Of a DNA stretch of 64,000 nucleotides, positions 44,730 to 57,201 are shown in pieces; position 1 is the first letter of the stretch; each line of letters opens with the position of its first letter. The stretch comes from Holtermannia corniformis. Taxonomy: Eukaryota; Basidiomycota; Tremellomycetes; Holtermanniales. The notes beneath the pieces are model-generated. The model was not told where the DNA came from. It did no database searches and saw only the letters and a list, made by a program, of their open reading frames with translations. The position numbers and the translations under genes were made by a program. The DNA is taken from assembly GCA_001599935.1 (NCBI GenBank), contig BCIJ01000002.1, positions 580,783 to 644,782 of the forward strand, in the 5' to 3' direction.

Positions 44730-46757
44730 ATGGCATCCCACAGTCAGTCGAGTGCGAGATCGAGAACCACCCGAGACTCGCGCTAACACTTTGGATCAGC
44801 CGCCGCCCCGCAGCCGCCAGCTCTGCCACCGAGCCGACTCGAGATTGAACGCAAGCTCTCGTTCAAGTCACCGACGGCCAGTCCGATCAGTGCAGACTCG
44901 CCACAACGCAGGTCATCACGCGTCAGTCGGGTCATCCATCGCATGGCGCTTGTTGCCGCTGACATGGCCACAGCGCCCATCTACTAACCTCCCACCGCCG
45001 ATCTCATCCTCGGGCAATGAATCCGACTCTTCCATCGCCTCGTCATCGTACAACCCGATAGCGTCCCCCGTCATCCCAGCCCAGCAGCAGAGCTTGAGCG
45101 CGATTGCAGAACGCGACATGGGTCACGGCGCTGATACCGCGTTGGACGACCTCGACGGCGATGACGAGGACGAGGGCAGTGAAGAGGACGAAGTAGACGA
45201 CGGCGAGTTGAGGCGCGGCGTAGAGGGCGAGCGCGTCGTCAAGAGCGGCTATCTGTGGAAAAAGCAAGAGCGGAGAAAGGTCCGTCGTTCGATCAGCCAA
45301 CGACGATCCGTGTTGACACGTACAGAACTGGAAGAAGCGTTGGTTCGTACTGCGCACGGGCAAGCTGGCATACTACAAGGACGACAAGGTGAGTGCTTTG
45401 GCAGACCACCACCTTGCGCTCACACGCGTAGGAATACCTCCTGTGCCGGATCATCGACCTCCATACCGTCCACACGGCCGCCCAAGTCACCGTCAAGAAA
45501 CACCCGTTCGTGTTTGGTATCGTCACCCCCAAGCGCACATTCTACGCAAAGGCCTCGAGCGAGACCGAGCTCGAAGGCTGGGTCAAGGCGATCAACGAGG
45601 TCCGCAAAGCTCTCATTGCCGACGAGACCAAACCCGCGCCGCCGCAACAGATTGCGATCCCGCGCAGTGGGGATCCGGGTGCTGGCCAGCAGGCATCCTT
45701 CCAGCCGGGCACGTACACGTCGACGTTTTCGGGCTACTCGACCTCGCCCGGCACCAGCACGGGCGGATACATGTCTCAGCACGCTTTCGGCTCGCTCCCA
45801 GGCAGTGCTGTCCAATCGCCCGTCGCGCCCGCGCCACTAGCGACCGGCGGTGCGCTTCCGCCACCAAACTCGCTCGCGGCCTCGTTTGCCCGCATCAACG
45901 TCTCAGCCCCCGCATCCGCCCGTCGAGAACCGAGCGCGAGCTCGCTCGGCTCGTCTTCGCAACACGACTACTTTGCGACCCCGACAGCTGCGAACCCGAA
46001 CATAGGCATCACGAGTTCAGACGAGGATGACAACGATGTGGAAGAGTACGCACCCAGTGTGCAGCACGCTCTAGCCCCGATCCAGACGGACCCGACCAAA
46101 GTCATCTTGTCGGCGTATCTGATGAAACGGGGTAAAGGCAGGCGCAACTGGCGCAAACGCTGGTTTGTGCTTACGAGTGGTGCTTTGGTCTATACAAAGA
46201 GTCATATGGTGCGTCGCGCGTTCATGTCGTGCCTCGGGCCAGGCTGATCGCTACGACTGCAGGATAACAAGATCCACCGCTCGGTCCCGCTAAGCTCGAT
46301 CCTCGACGCCATCGAGTTTGAGCCCGAAGACGACTCGTCGGAAGATGAACGCGAACGCTCCGCAATCAACATGACGGTCAAACGCTCGGCCTCGTCCGCC
46401 CGGTCCCCGCCTGAACCCTACGCCCACGCCCACGAGGCCCAGCGCAACGAGCACACGTTCAAAGTCATCACCCCGAAACGGACGTTTGTCCTGTGCGCTC
46501 CCAGCGAGGAAGATGAGATCAAGTGGTTGGCCGCTTTACGCGCGCTGTTGAACCGGAATCGAGGAACGGGCGAGCCCCAGCCCGCAGCGGCGGTACCGGT
46601 CATCACGGAACAACCGCCGACGCCGGCGCCGGCGCCGCAGGAGAATCAGAATCTGTCACAGGCGCAAAGCTATACCCGGCACCGGAGCGCGACGCAGAGC
46701 GCAAAGAGTGCGGTCGCAGACGTCGTCAAGCGCTACCACCCAGAGGGCGCTAGCTAA
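44730..46757 (+). CDS. Protein with two pleckstrin-homology domains
   Basis: Likely phosphoinositide-binding adaptor. Exon 1 is five residues long (MASHT with the next base), joined through a GTCAGT...GATCAG intron to APQPPALPPSRLEIERKLSF. PH1 runs from VVKSGYLWKKQERRK over an intron to NWKKRWFVLRTGKLAYYKDD, YLLCRIIDLHTVHTAAQV and GIVTPKRTFYAKASSETELE, ending WVKAINEVRKAL. A Ser/Pro-rich linker follows. PH2 is LSAYLMKRGKGRRNWRKRWF through ITPKRTFVLCAPSEEDEI to WLAALRALL. Both keep the C-terminal Trp. Similar tandem-PH proteins occur in other fungi; targets are unknown. Confidence 0.82.
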
Positions 46758-46863
46758 ACGGCTCGGTCTATGCATTGCTGGCCATGTTGACAATCCATCG
46801 GGCTGGTCGATCGTCGCGAGCTGTTGATACCCAAAGCGAGCTACGAGCTGTTGACGTGCAACC

Positions 46864-48561
46864 ATGCTGGCCCTACCCCGTATCCTGGCCGTACTCGTCC
46901 TAATCTCGTCGATATACGCACTGAGCGTGCCATCGTTCACTAAGAGGCACGCTCGGGCCCGTCGCAGAGTCCTCCTCTCGACCTCTGTGCGCGTCAGGCC
47001 ACCGCAACGCCGTACAGCTCTGGCGCTTGGGAAAGACGAGAGCTGGCGCGCGTTTGATCCATTGATGGAACCGGGCGTGGTGGGCGTCTTGGTTCATCAA
47101 CTCGAACCGAGGCGCGACAAGGGGCGTCATGGTGACAGCCGAGGGTCGGAGTCCAAGTCTGAGACAAAGAAGCATGGAGACAGGTATGATGACGACGACG
47201 ACGGTGAGCGTGAGGGATACACGCAAAGCTCGGATAGCAAGAAACAGTCTGGTTTCTCGCCTCAAAAGTTCGACGTCGACGGGCGCGGTGGAAAGCAGGC
47301 GGACCGAGACAAGACGGATAAGGCGTCGGCACTGGCTGCTCCTGGAGCTGGCGGCGATGCAGATGACGCGGCGTACGATGACCAGGATAAGAATGTCGGT
47401 GGCAAGACCGAATGCTCGGCTTTGCGCCAGATCTATACGGACATGGGTGGTCTAGCGTGGAACGTCCAGACGGGTTGGGCTGGTGCTGGAACAACAGGAT
47501 GCTGTCGCTGGTCAGGCGTGTCCTGCTCGTCGACTGGTCGGGTACTAGCCCTTGACTTGGCGAGTCGGGGGCTGCAGGGACCGCTGTCTGATGCAGTGTT
47601 CAGCTTGGTGTACCTGAAGCGCTTGTGAGTGCACAGTGTCCGACATTGCTTGGCGAATGTTGACGTGATCGACTAGGAACCTGTCAGACAACGCGATCGG
47701 ATCCCTCCCAGACCGGTTTAGCCAGCTCACCTCGCTCACACACATCTACCTCGGCAACGCCAAGCTCGCTGGCTCGATCCCTCGGACGCTACAAAGCTCT
47801 CGAACGCTGGTCAACGTCAACCTTGCCAACAACACGCTCTCGGGCCAAGCGGCCTTCACCTCGCCAGACCTTGTCAATATCGCACTCTCGAACAACGCGC
47901 TGACAGGCTTCACGCCTGGTGACTGGCCGCAGTTGAAACGCCTCGGGATCGATGGGAACCACCTTGCGGGAGAGTTGCCCAACTTGAGCCGTTACCGAGA
48001 TCTCCTCGTGTTCGATGGCTCGAACAACAGGTGAGTACTATGACTAGCAGTTGAATACCACTGATGGCTACAGTTTGTGAGTCAGGCGGGAGTCTTTCCC
48101 TGTAGTAGCTCAAGTGCAGCACCGGACCGCTTTTTGACTTGAGCCCCCTGCGAAATCTCACCTACCTCGACGTGCGAAACAACCATATCTCTGGTCAGTC
48201 GTCTGCGTCAGCCGGTACCCCATCTTACACACTAGGCTCCTATCCGTCGCATCTCGGGGCCAACCAGCATCTGGCGTCCCTGTACCTGTCGAACAACGCT
48301 TTCTCCGGCGCCTTTCCCGCTGAAGCCGCCCTGCCCGGTCTCATCAACTGCCGCGTCTTGCCAAACAGCATGACTCCGTGTCCGGAAGCTGCGGCCGCTG
48401 TCCCGACATCTCTGTCAGCGAGATGTCATGTTCGTTGTCCGGGATCAAAGGACAGCGCTGGCTTGAGCGCACAGAGCTTGGCGGGCGCACCGAAAGGCAA
48501 AGGGATCCCCGTCTCGCCAATGCCCGGCGAGCAGATCAACGCACTTTTCCATCTCATTTGA
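46864..48561 (+). CDS. Secreted leucine-rich-repeat protein
   Basis: Starts MLALPRILAVLVLISSIYAL, a signal peptide, then a long, charged, low-complexity region. An LRR N-cap of plant-like type follows: ECSALRQIYTDMGGLAW, CCRWSGVSCSSTGRV. The repeats are LALDLASRGLQGPLSDAVF, LNLSDNAIGSLPDRFSQL, HIYLGNAKLAGSIPRTLQ, NVNLANNTLSGQAAF, NIALSNNALTGFTPGDW, YLDVRNNHISGQ and LYLSNNAFSGAFPAEA. Introns fall at about 47627-47676 and 48031-48130. There is no kinase domain or membrane helix at the C-terminus, so it is probably a cell-wall or secreted recognition protein. Confidence 0.8.
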
Positions 48562-48874
48562 GAGAGCTCTAGGTGGGATTGGCGGTAGACAACGCGAGGT
48601 GAGATGCATCACGGCCATCGCGATGATCATGCCGGCATCAACCAAGTCTGTGCGCACGCCTTACTTCTGACGACGACCTTCGTTTTAGGCCATGCAATGG
48701 AACCCTCCACGATGAGATGGTCCACGCCTTCACAAGCGCCTTCCACCTCATCATCACGATCGTTATCTTTGGATATCGCAAGCTGGACCATGCGGAGACT
48801 ATCTCTGCTGCACTCGTCATCGCCGAGACCAAACGACTGTCTGAAAGGTCGTGTAGCTCTTCAGCTTGAAAGAT
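48562..48874. other. Intergenic, LRR gene to GGT gene
   Basis: About 310 bp between two plus-strand genes. No gene recognised. Confidence 0.5.
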
Positions 48875-51077
48875 ATGCGTTGGTCTCAAGCTGCTTTCGT
48901 CATCGGCATTGCAGTCCTCGCAGCAACCACACATGCTGCCCCTACTGCACGAACCTTGTCCAAGCGACACTCGCATTGCTGGAGTGACAATCTTGACGGC
49001 TGCCAGTATGGCACCGTCGGCAAGCAGGGTGCTGTCGCAACCGTGCGTACTCGCATGTCGATCTCCTAGGACTGGACTGACATGGCTTGCAGGAAGTCGG
49101 CACCTGCTCGGAAATCGGCGTCGACATTCTTCAATTGGGAGGTAATGCAGCCGACGGTACGTTGGCCGGCTATAACTCTGCATGGAAGACTGACTGCAGA
49201 CAGCTATGATCGCCAGTGCTCTCTGCGTCGGCACCATCGCTCCCTATCACTCTGGCATCGGCGGCGTGAGTGGCGCTTGGTCCTTTGGCCTAGCTAAGTC
49301 TGTGCAGGGCGGCTTCATGCTCGTGCGCTACAATCTCCCGAACGGAACACATTCATACGAAGAGATCGACTTTCGCGAGACGATGCCAGCTGCTGCCAAC
49401 GAGACGGTAAGCACACCTCGAGCTATAAGCTGGGATCTGATCCACTTCCAGATGTACTCGCAATACGGCGTCAACCAAACAAAGTCGACCGTCGGTGGTC
49501 TAGCCGTCGGTGTGCCAGGTGAACTCCGGGGTCAGTCTCCACATCTCGGCTTGCTATGTACTGACAGGTCAGCCTGGCAAAAGCTGCACGAGCGCCATGG
49601 GTCGCTTCCCTGGAAAGACATCTTTGCTCCCGCCATCGATCTCGCACGTAACGGGTTCCCCGTCAACGTCGACTTGGCGAGCTTTTTGACCGACCGCGCG
49701 TTCGTCGTGGATGATCCGCTGTTTGCCGAAGTGTATGCGCCGAACGGAACAATCGTGGGTGTCGGAGACACAGTCTACCGCAAGCGCTACGCGAACACGT
49801 TGGAGCGCCTAGCCAACGAAGGCGTCGAGATCTTTTACAGCGACTCGTCGATTGTCAACAACACTCTGAGCAAGATTGCCGAGACGGGCGGGATCATGAC
49901 TGCGGCGGACTTGGCCGGGTACGAGATCATTGTCCGGGAGCCAGCGATGATCACCTATCGGTGAGCGATACTGCTGGAATTGTGGAGCGATAGCTGAGCG
50001 ACGCAGTGACAAGCGCATCTTCTCGACTGTCGCGCCGAGCTCGGGTGGCATCACGCTATCAGCGCTTAAGATCTTTGAGGGGTTCGAAGGGTCAGCCTCG
50101 GACACTGATCCCGCAATCAACATTACCACCCATCGTCGTGCGTCTGCTACTGGCAGGCCGCTAGTTACGAGCTGACGATTGCAGTCGTCGAAGCCACCAA
50201 GTTTGCATACGGTCAGCGCGCTACGCTCGGAGACCCAGCGTTCACGTCGAACGTGACGACGCTCGAACGCTCGTATCTGACCGAAGAGGTCGCAGCAGCC
50301 GCTCGTGCCAAGATTGACGACGATGAGACGTTTGAGACATCTTACTACAACCCTTCGGGCTACTATCCTTCTCGCGAGGCGGGTACGAATCACCTCGCCA
50401 CCGCCGATGGGTCCGGTATGGCTGTCAGCCTGACGACGACTGTCAACCTGATCTGGGGTTCACAGCTCAGTGAGTCGCGCCCAAGCCTCTGCAAGCACGA
50501 GCTGACATTGCAGTGACTGCCGACGGGTTCGTGCTCAACAACGAAATGGACGGTTTCTCTTCGCCAGGCCAGACGAACGCGTTCGGGTACGCCGCAAGCC
50601 CTATCAACTATATTGCAGGCGGTAAACGCCCCCAGTCATCGATTGCAAGCTCGATCGTCGAGGACCTGGAAACCGGCGAGCTCATGATGGTGACGGGCTC
50701 GGCGGGTGGCAGTCGAATCATCACGGCGACGCTGCAGGAGTTGTATCATTACATTGATCAGGGGCTGAACGCGACCGAATGCACGGGCCAGTACGTCCTC
50801 GCTTTCGCCTTGCCTGCACCACTGACGCCACAGCCCGCGCTGGCACGATCAACTATCCGGCATCACGTATTTCGACCTGCCCAGCCTCGACCCGCGCTAC
50901 AACCTGCGCGGGTACGATAACGGGACGGTCGAGTACTTCAGGCAGCTGGGATACAACATTACGTATCAGGACGCATTGTCGAGCTCGACGTCGCATGTGA
51001 TCGCGAGGCTGCCGAACGGGGAGCTGTTGGCGGCCAGTGACCCGCGCAAGTCGGCCGGGTATGGCGCGGCTTACTAG
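48875..51077 (+). CDS. Gamma-glutamyltransferase
   Basis: Cleaves or transfers the gamma-glutamyl group of glutathione; made as a proenzyme that self-cleaves. The start at 48875 gives a signal peptide (MRWSQAAFVIGIAVLAATTH). Blocks: GVDILQLGGNAADAMIASAL, YHSGIGGGGFMLVRYN, IDFRETMPAAA, VGVPGELRGWQKLHERHGSL, FSTVAPSSGGITLSALKI. The nucleophile is the Thr in REAGTNHLATADGSGMAVSL, then NNEMDGFSSPG and GSAGGSRIITATLQELYH. It ends SAGYGAAY. Several Asn-x-Ser/Thr sites support secretion. About eight introns. Confidence 0.95.
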
Positions 51078-51201
51078 TAGGGCTCCGAAGCGCACCCGTT
51101 ATATAATAGTACACAAGTTATAAGCAAAGGTAGCGCAAAGCTCATGTCAAGACTGCATTGGCCGCTACTACACGTTTTTGCGTTTTCATTGCCACATGAT
51201 C

Positions 51202-53178
51202 CTAAGCGCCAGGCTGCTGCTGCGCCATCTGCGCATAGTACCTGTGTCGATGTCAGCGATCAAGTTCTGGAAGCAGCGAAACGACTCACGCGGCGTATGG
51301 GTCGGCGGCGCCAGCTGCCGCACCAGCCTGGTAGCCCGGGTAGCCGCCATAAGCCTGGGCTTGCTGTCCTTGCCCTTGCTGGTAGCCGCCCTGCTGCTGG
51401 TATCCTCCACCCGGGTACCCTTGTCCCTGTGGCCGGAAGCCTACACACCAATTAGGCATGTCTCGCAACGGGATAGTGAAAGACTCACCACCAGGGTTGT
51501 GCCAGTTCTCCGGAACACGCCACGGCGGGATCCTCGAGCCATCGGCGTTAACAGGCCCATCGCGCGCCCAAGGGGCACCGGGCTGTTCCGCGCCCGGACC
51601 GGCAATCAGTCCGGCCACCTTGGCTGGACCGGCCGGTGCGCCGCCCTCACCGAGCTCGGCCATCAAGTTTGCATATTCTGAATCGAAAGCCGTCTTGGGA
51701 GCGTTTTGAGCCAAGTTGGGATCGCCGCGACCGCGGCAGTCGCGCGCCATGTGGCCTGCGCCGCCACAGATGCGGCAAATGACGTTTGCAGAGTAGACGC
51801 GCTGTTGCGGGCATTCAAACTTGCGGTGACCCTTTTCGCCACAGTTTTGGCACAGCTGGTTCTCGTCGTCGCGCAGGGTACCGTTGAGGGACGCGAGCTC
51901 GCGCAGCTGGCTGCGCTTGTGGTCGTTTTGGCCTTCGGGCGTGGACGCGGCGGTTTCAATTACCTTGTTGATGAGCTGGACGCAGCGCTGCACCTTTTGA
52001 TCCGTGTCGGCCATGACCAGGCAGTGGAGCTCATCTTCCTCGTCGCCGGCAAACGCCTCGGGTCGGCCTTTGCCCTCCTTGACACTGCCCTTGCCGCGGA
52101 TCGAGATCTTGGCGCCGGATTCACGCTCCATGCCTTTGAGCGTGTTACCGCGCGGGCCGACGAGGAGACCGAAAAAGTTGATCTCGGGAAACTCTTTGAC
52201 GGGAATGTAGACCTTGTCTTGCGGGCGCATGTTGCGCTTGGCGACGAGGACGTCGTTGGGCGGGCGAAAGTTGGGGTCGGATTTGATGGCGCGGTCGACG
52301 AGGCGCATGCGCTCGTCTTCGAGACGCTTGCGGTAGCGGATCTCGCGCGTGTTGGTACGGCGACCATGGCCGTCGTACTGCGGCGTCGGCGAGGGGGATC
52401 TGCTACGTCAGCTACTGATCAATCAGCGGAGAGTGACTCACCTTTGTCCATCGGGCGGGACAACGTCGCCACGCCTCAATTTGGCATTAATCTCCTCGAG
52501 CCGGACGTGGATCGCATAGTTGTCGAGCTCGGACTGGGAGACGTTGCCCATGACGGCGACGACGGGAGCGGCGGCCGAGATGCTAGGAGCTGCATCACCC
52601 CAACGAGACCTGCGCTTGCGTGGAGCGTCTGTACATGAGTTGAAGCCAGGCGCGTAAGAGGTAAGTCGGGTGAGTGGCAAGGTGAGAGGTGAGTCGGTCG
52701 AGTGAGTGGCGAAGGTTCAGGTAATGGTAAGCGAGCGCGATGAGAGGCAGCACGTCAGTCAGTCAGTTGCGGTGAATGAGTGTCATCCGCTCGGCATGGT
52801 GATGCACCATGCACAAGTCAAGGATCGACATGTCAGAAGATAAGAAAAACACGTACCGTCACCAGCCGGGGGTTCAGGCTCCCTCTCCCTCTCGCGTCCA
52901 CGGTCATGGTCTCTCGGTGCGTAATCGCGTTCACGATCATGCCTGTCCCTGTCGCGATCCCTGCTGTCGTAGTCGTCGCGTCCCCTGTCGCGCTCCTGAC
53001 GACCGTTGAAGAACTGTGACGAGGGGCGATCATAGCTGGAGCCGCCGTAGCCTCCTGGTGCGGGCGCGGGCGGTGGCGGGGCCGGAGCGTCATCGGCGGC
53101 GGCACCGAACCTGCGCCTGTTTGGGAGTGGGGTATCGTTTGTGCCGGTGACCGCGCGGGTGTTTGCTGGTCGCCACAT
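51202..53178 (-). CDS. MSL5: Branchpoint-binding protein (SF1/BBP)
   Basis: Binds the intron branch site in the early spliceosome. The start at 53178 is MWRPANTRAVTG; an Arg/Asp-rich first exon precedes KRRSRWGDAA and VMGNVSQSELDNYAIHVRLE. The KH domain is YIPVKEFPEINFFGLLVGPR, GNTLKGMERESGAKISIRGK, with the QUA2-like part after it. Two zinc knuckles follow (CQNCGEKGHRKFEC; CRICGGAGHMARDC), then a Gly/Gln/Pro tail. The open frame stops at 51286, but a GTGAGT intron at 51242-51289 joins ADPYAA to YYAQMAQQQPGA, so I place the stop at 51202. Confidence 0.94.
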
Positions 53179-53636
53179 TGCTGCTGTTCAAGACGGATGA
53201 GTGAGATGTCGATGGAACGAGCATGGTCAGCAGCGAGTGCCGGGAAACGAGCCACCGGCGTTTCGGCGTTTCAACAAAGTAACCCCCTGTGGCAATGGCA
53301 TCATCTGTTCCACTCGAGAGACAGGTCAGCGATACACCGTGGAGATTAGACCCTCTATACCTTGAGTGATCTTGGCAGGTCTATTGTGCTTAGTCTTTTA
53401 AAGCGAGTCGGCGTAATCACAGACTTTGTGCAGCCGCAGGTAGAGGTCACCTTCTAAAGTCACGTGGTCTTATATTCCTCGCGAAGATTATTTCGACCTT
53501 GAGCTGCTGTTGCGCTTCAACGCTTTCCTCTAGACGTTCAGAAGGTCAACTGCGAAGCGTTAGAGGGTTTCGGCGACGCTAGATCAGCTAGAGAGTGATC
53601 AGTCCTTGTATCTGCAGACTCGGCGGCACAGAGACA
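53179..53636. promoter_or_regulatory. Divergent intergenic region, BBP / SUV3
   Basis: About 460 bp between divergent starts. Locally AT-richer. No named element recognised. Confidence 0.4.
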
Positions 53637-56107
53637 ATGTCCCTGCGTGCATCCTCGACCGCGCTCGGATCGCTCCGATGCCCAGCATGCACCTCGCGCC
53701 TCCTCAAGCACTTTATCCTCCAACCTCCAAGCTCACCATCCCGCCAATTCTCTTCCTCCCAACCGATCTCACGCGTAGGCAAGCGCCAATCCACACCCGG
53801 CACCTCCAAAGTCCCCTTTCCAACCTCGTTCAACCCTGCACGTCGGCGGAAAGACAAGCCGGTACAGCCTGCTCCTAGCCCGAATCAGCTCCGGCGCACG
53901 CTCCAATCACGCTTGGACGAGTGGTGTGGGTCTGATAGGCTTCGAGCTCAGCTAGTCGCGTATGGTTTGAGCAATGCGCAGGTCTTCGAGTGGACGCGAG
54001 CGTTTGAACGTGTGATTGCGCAAGAACTGCGAGCCGAGGACTGGGCCCAAGCGGGGGGCTGGGATCGACAGGCGCTCAAGAACGCACTCAAGCTTGATGA
54101 TGAATGGGCAAAGGCGATCGAGCGCGCATACCTCCAACGCTTGCTTCGGTACATGCTGGCCGATCAGGCGGCGACGATCGCAGCGGGGAGACCGAGCCTA
54201 CCACCCGCTCAAGCAACACATCTCCGATCCATCCTATCCGCCACAGACCTCTCGCACCTCCCTCATACAGCGTACCCTGCCACCCGTGCCCTCCGCCGGC
54301 ACTTCCACCTTCATATCGGCCCCACCAACTCTGGCAAGACGCACACTGCTCTCACAGCGCTGTCCCTCGCGGGCACAGGAGCCTACGCCGGTCCACTTCG
54401 TCTCCTAGCCCACGAAGTCTGGGATCGACTGAATCGCGGGACCGTAGGCAAACTCACCAAAGGCCAAGGAAGGGCCTGCAACCTACTCACAGGCGAAGAG
54501 AGGCGGATCGTCCAACCCGACGCCGGTCTGATCTCATGCACGGTCGAAATGTTACCGATGAGCACGCCATTCGACGTCGTCGTCATCGACGAGATCCAGA
54601 TGCTTGGTGATCCTCAACGCGGTTCCGCATGGACCACGGCCGTCTTGGCTGTCCAGGCATCACAGATCCATCTCTGCGGCGACGAAACGACCGTCGGCCT
54701 GCTACAGGGGCTCATCACAAGCCTGGGCGACACCCTCACGATCCACCGCTACAATCGCCTCACGCCGCTCAGCGTGGCCGACAAGAGCCTAGAGTCGGAC
54801 CTAAGCCACGTCGAACCGGGCGACTGTGTGGTTACGTTCTCGCGCAACTCGATCTTCGCCGTCAAAAAGGCGATTGAGCAAAAGGCTGGGCGCAAATGCG
54901 CGGTCGTGTATGGTGCGCTGCCGCCGGAGACGCGGGCGGAACAGGCCAAATTGTTCAATGAGCAGCGGAATGGTGTCGAGGTCCTCGTGGCGAGTGATGC
55001 CGTTGGCATGGGGTTGAACTTGTGCGTGACTGTTGAGCGGGCAACGGAGGCGTATGGCTGACCTCTGATAGGAAGATCAAGCGGATCGTGTTTGAAGCGC
55101 TGCATAAATTCAACGGCCAGGCAGAGGTTCCACTCGCCCTGACGCAGATCAAGCAGATTGCAGGGCGTGCGGGGCGCTTCGGCTTGCATACGCCCAAAGC
55201 AGCTGCCACCACGACGATCATCAGCGAGGACGAGGTGCCAGAGCCCGCCCCGGCCCTCGGCGGCGTCGTCACGACGCTGCACGCTCACGATCTCCCGTTG
55301 CTCAAACAGCTCCTTCCGGAGCCTCTACCGCCTATCCCCCGCGCCACGCTCGACCCACCCGCCGACGCCTTGATCGACCTCGCGGCGCTATTACCTCCTC
55401 AAACGACCTATCGCCAACTACTAGATCATTTCCAGAGCCTCGCCAGGCTCCCTCCAAACATCAGCATCTCCAGTGCGGCGCACAAGACGCCCGTCGCCGA
55501 CCTCTTGGAACCGTTCAAAGCCGAACTCGGGCTCGGCGAGACGACCCTATTCTGCTTCAGTCCCGTCAACGCACGCAACGAGCAAGCCACGACCGTGTTT
55601 AAAATGTTCATCGCGAGCTATGTCAAAACTGGCACAGTCGACCTCGTCGCGGCTCTCCAGGCGTCACAGCTGCTTTCAACACTCGAGATTGTCGAGACGA
55701 CACTGAGAGCGCTCCCGCCGCTCGGTAAAGGTGCAGTCTTGCCGGCGGGCAAACAACCGCCTGTACTCGTCACGTCTTTACCGTCGCTCGAGACGCTGCA
55801 TAAGAGTCTGGTCTTGTACATCTGGCTCTCGTTCCGGCTTGAAATCTCGTTTCCGGAGCGCACGCTCGCGGCTGAGATCAAGGAACGGACCGAAAAGGTG
55901 TTGGAAGAGTGCTTGGAGCGCTTGCCGGGTCTGAAGCGTAAGAGGAGGGTGACCAGACGGGACGAGGGCGTGGATTTGCCACCGGGAGACCTGGAGGTGC
56001 TACCCGAGGAGGTTTTGGAGTGGATCGGAGGCGATCAATGGCGAGAAACGGTGGACAAGGCTCGCAGGGGGTCGATGGTCGCCATGCCGGATCAGACTGA
56101 TGCCTGA
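53637..56107 (+). CDS. SUV3: Mitochondrial ATP-dependent RNA helicase SUV3
   Basis: Helicase of the mitochondrial RNA degradosome. The start at 53637 gives an Arg/Ser-rich presequence (MSLRASSTALGSLRCPACTS). Motifs: I in HLHIGPTNSGKTHTALTAL, Ia in GPLRLLAHEVWDRL, II in DVVVIDEIQMLGDPQRGSAW, then IHLCGDETTV, IV-V in CAVVYGALPPETRAEQAKLF and VLVASDAVGMGLNL, and VI in QIKQIAGRAGRFG. There is one intron (about 55023-55071). The SUV3 C-terminal domain runs to SMVAMPDQTDA. Confidence 0.95.
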
Positions 56108-56379
56108 GAGCCGACTTGTAGAGATTGCATGCACCACTTGACACAGCTGCAAAGCGCGCGGCGTCGAGTGACGAGGCGCGGGTCCAAGAGTGCCGCTTGT
56201 TATGCGGCTTGCCGCCGCCGCGCTGTGCCAGGCTCTGCGTACATAACACCCTGCGCTGCTCACTCGTTGCCGATAGTACTCACAATGCGAACAGACTATA
56301 TCACAGCAGAGACCTATGTACACACAACAGCCGTGTCTCCAAGCACGCTTCCGCAGCGCCGTATCATCCGACCGGCCCA

Positions 56380-56996
56380 TCAGAACATGTAGCCTTCCTT
56401 TTCCTTGCGAAGCTCTGACCCAACATACATCAGCTCGTGCGCGGTGGACGAGAGCAGATCACCGAGACATACGCTCCACACAGACATGGATCGAGTCGCC
56501 GTTCTCAATGTGAAGCGTGTAGACCGTGTCCTTTTCGAGCTGTCTCCGTGTCAAGAAGGATCTTACGGCGAGGATTGAGAAGACTGACCCGTTCCGCCTC
56601 TTTGGCGTTCATCGGTGCGCCTGGCAGACGACGGCCATTGTGCGAGAACCTATACGTACTCAGTTGACACTCGCCAGCACGGCCGAGACCAACTTGAAGT
56701 CGTCGGGCTCATCGATGCGGAGCGCACGGGCCCACTCCTCCTTGACAGTGTACCACTTTGTCGTCGGCTTGAGGCGCATCTCGAGCTGGTGGCTCTGCTT
56801 GGGTCCGTACACCTGCACCGCATCACACCCATCGCTCATAGCGAGTTGGAACACGCACAATGATGGTCACGCTTGCGTCTGGATCGCCGGGCGCGGAATC
56901 CCACACGGTCGGCGTGTTGAAGTACTCTGGCCCGGACGCTCTCAGGCGTGGGATCAGCCGCTTCGGATCACTGTACGTCGCTGGAAAGTAGCCCAT
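56380..56996 (-). CDS. SUMO-like (ubiquitin-fold) protein without terminal diglycine
   Basis: About 139 residues from five exons. The start at 56996 gives MGYFPATYSDPKRLIPRLRA. The beta-grasp fold then reads ASVTIIVYGPKQSHQLEMRL, KPTTKWYTVKEEWARALRID, FSHNGRRLPG, KDTVYTLHIENGDSIHVCVE. This follows SUMO in order (beta1-beta2, helix with KLKxAY-like spacing, RFL.DG.R, DGD.I.V..EQ). At the end SUMO has EQTGG, while this protein has EQLRKEKEGYMF. So it should not be conjugated in the usual way; it may be a SUMO-like domain protein. The first 40 residues match nothing I know. Confidence 0.68.
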
Positions 56997-57201
56997 TGTG
57001 CTTGCGGTGAGTGAGAGTGGGAGAGGTGATGGACGTGCACGAGCTCATCCCTCCTTTGGCATCGTGCATCGCGAGTGGCACCGGCGAATTGCGCAGCGCC
57101 GACGGCAACCTTGACGGCGTCTAGCTCGCCTCATCAACTATATATGCCAAGCCGTACCCATGCAGCACCGTAGCGGTTCTCCCAGGCTCGCCATCCAGCC
57201 G

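Noticed and set aside
51706..52638. 310-codon plus-strand frame opposite the branchpoint-binding protein
   Set aside because: Antisense shadow; the minus strand carries the KH domain and zinc knuckles.
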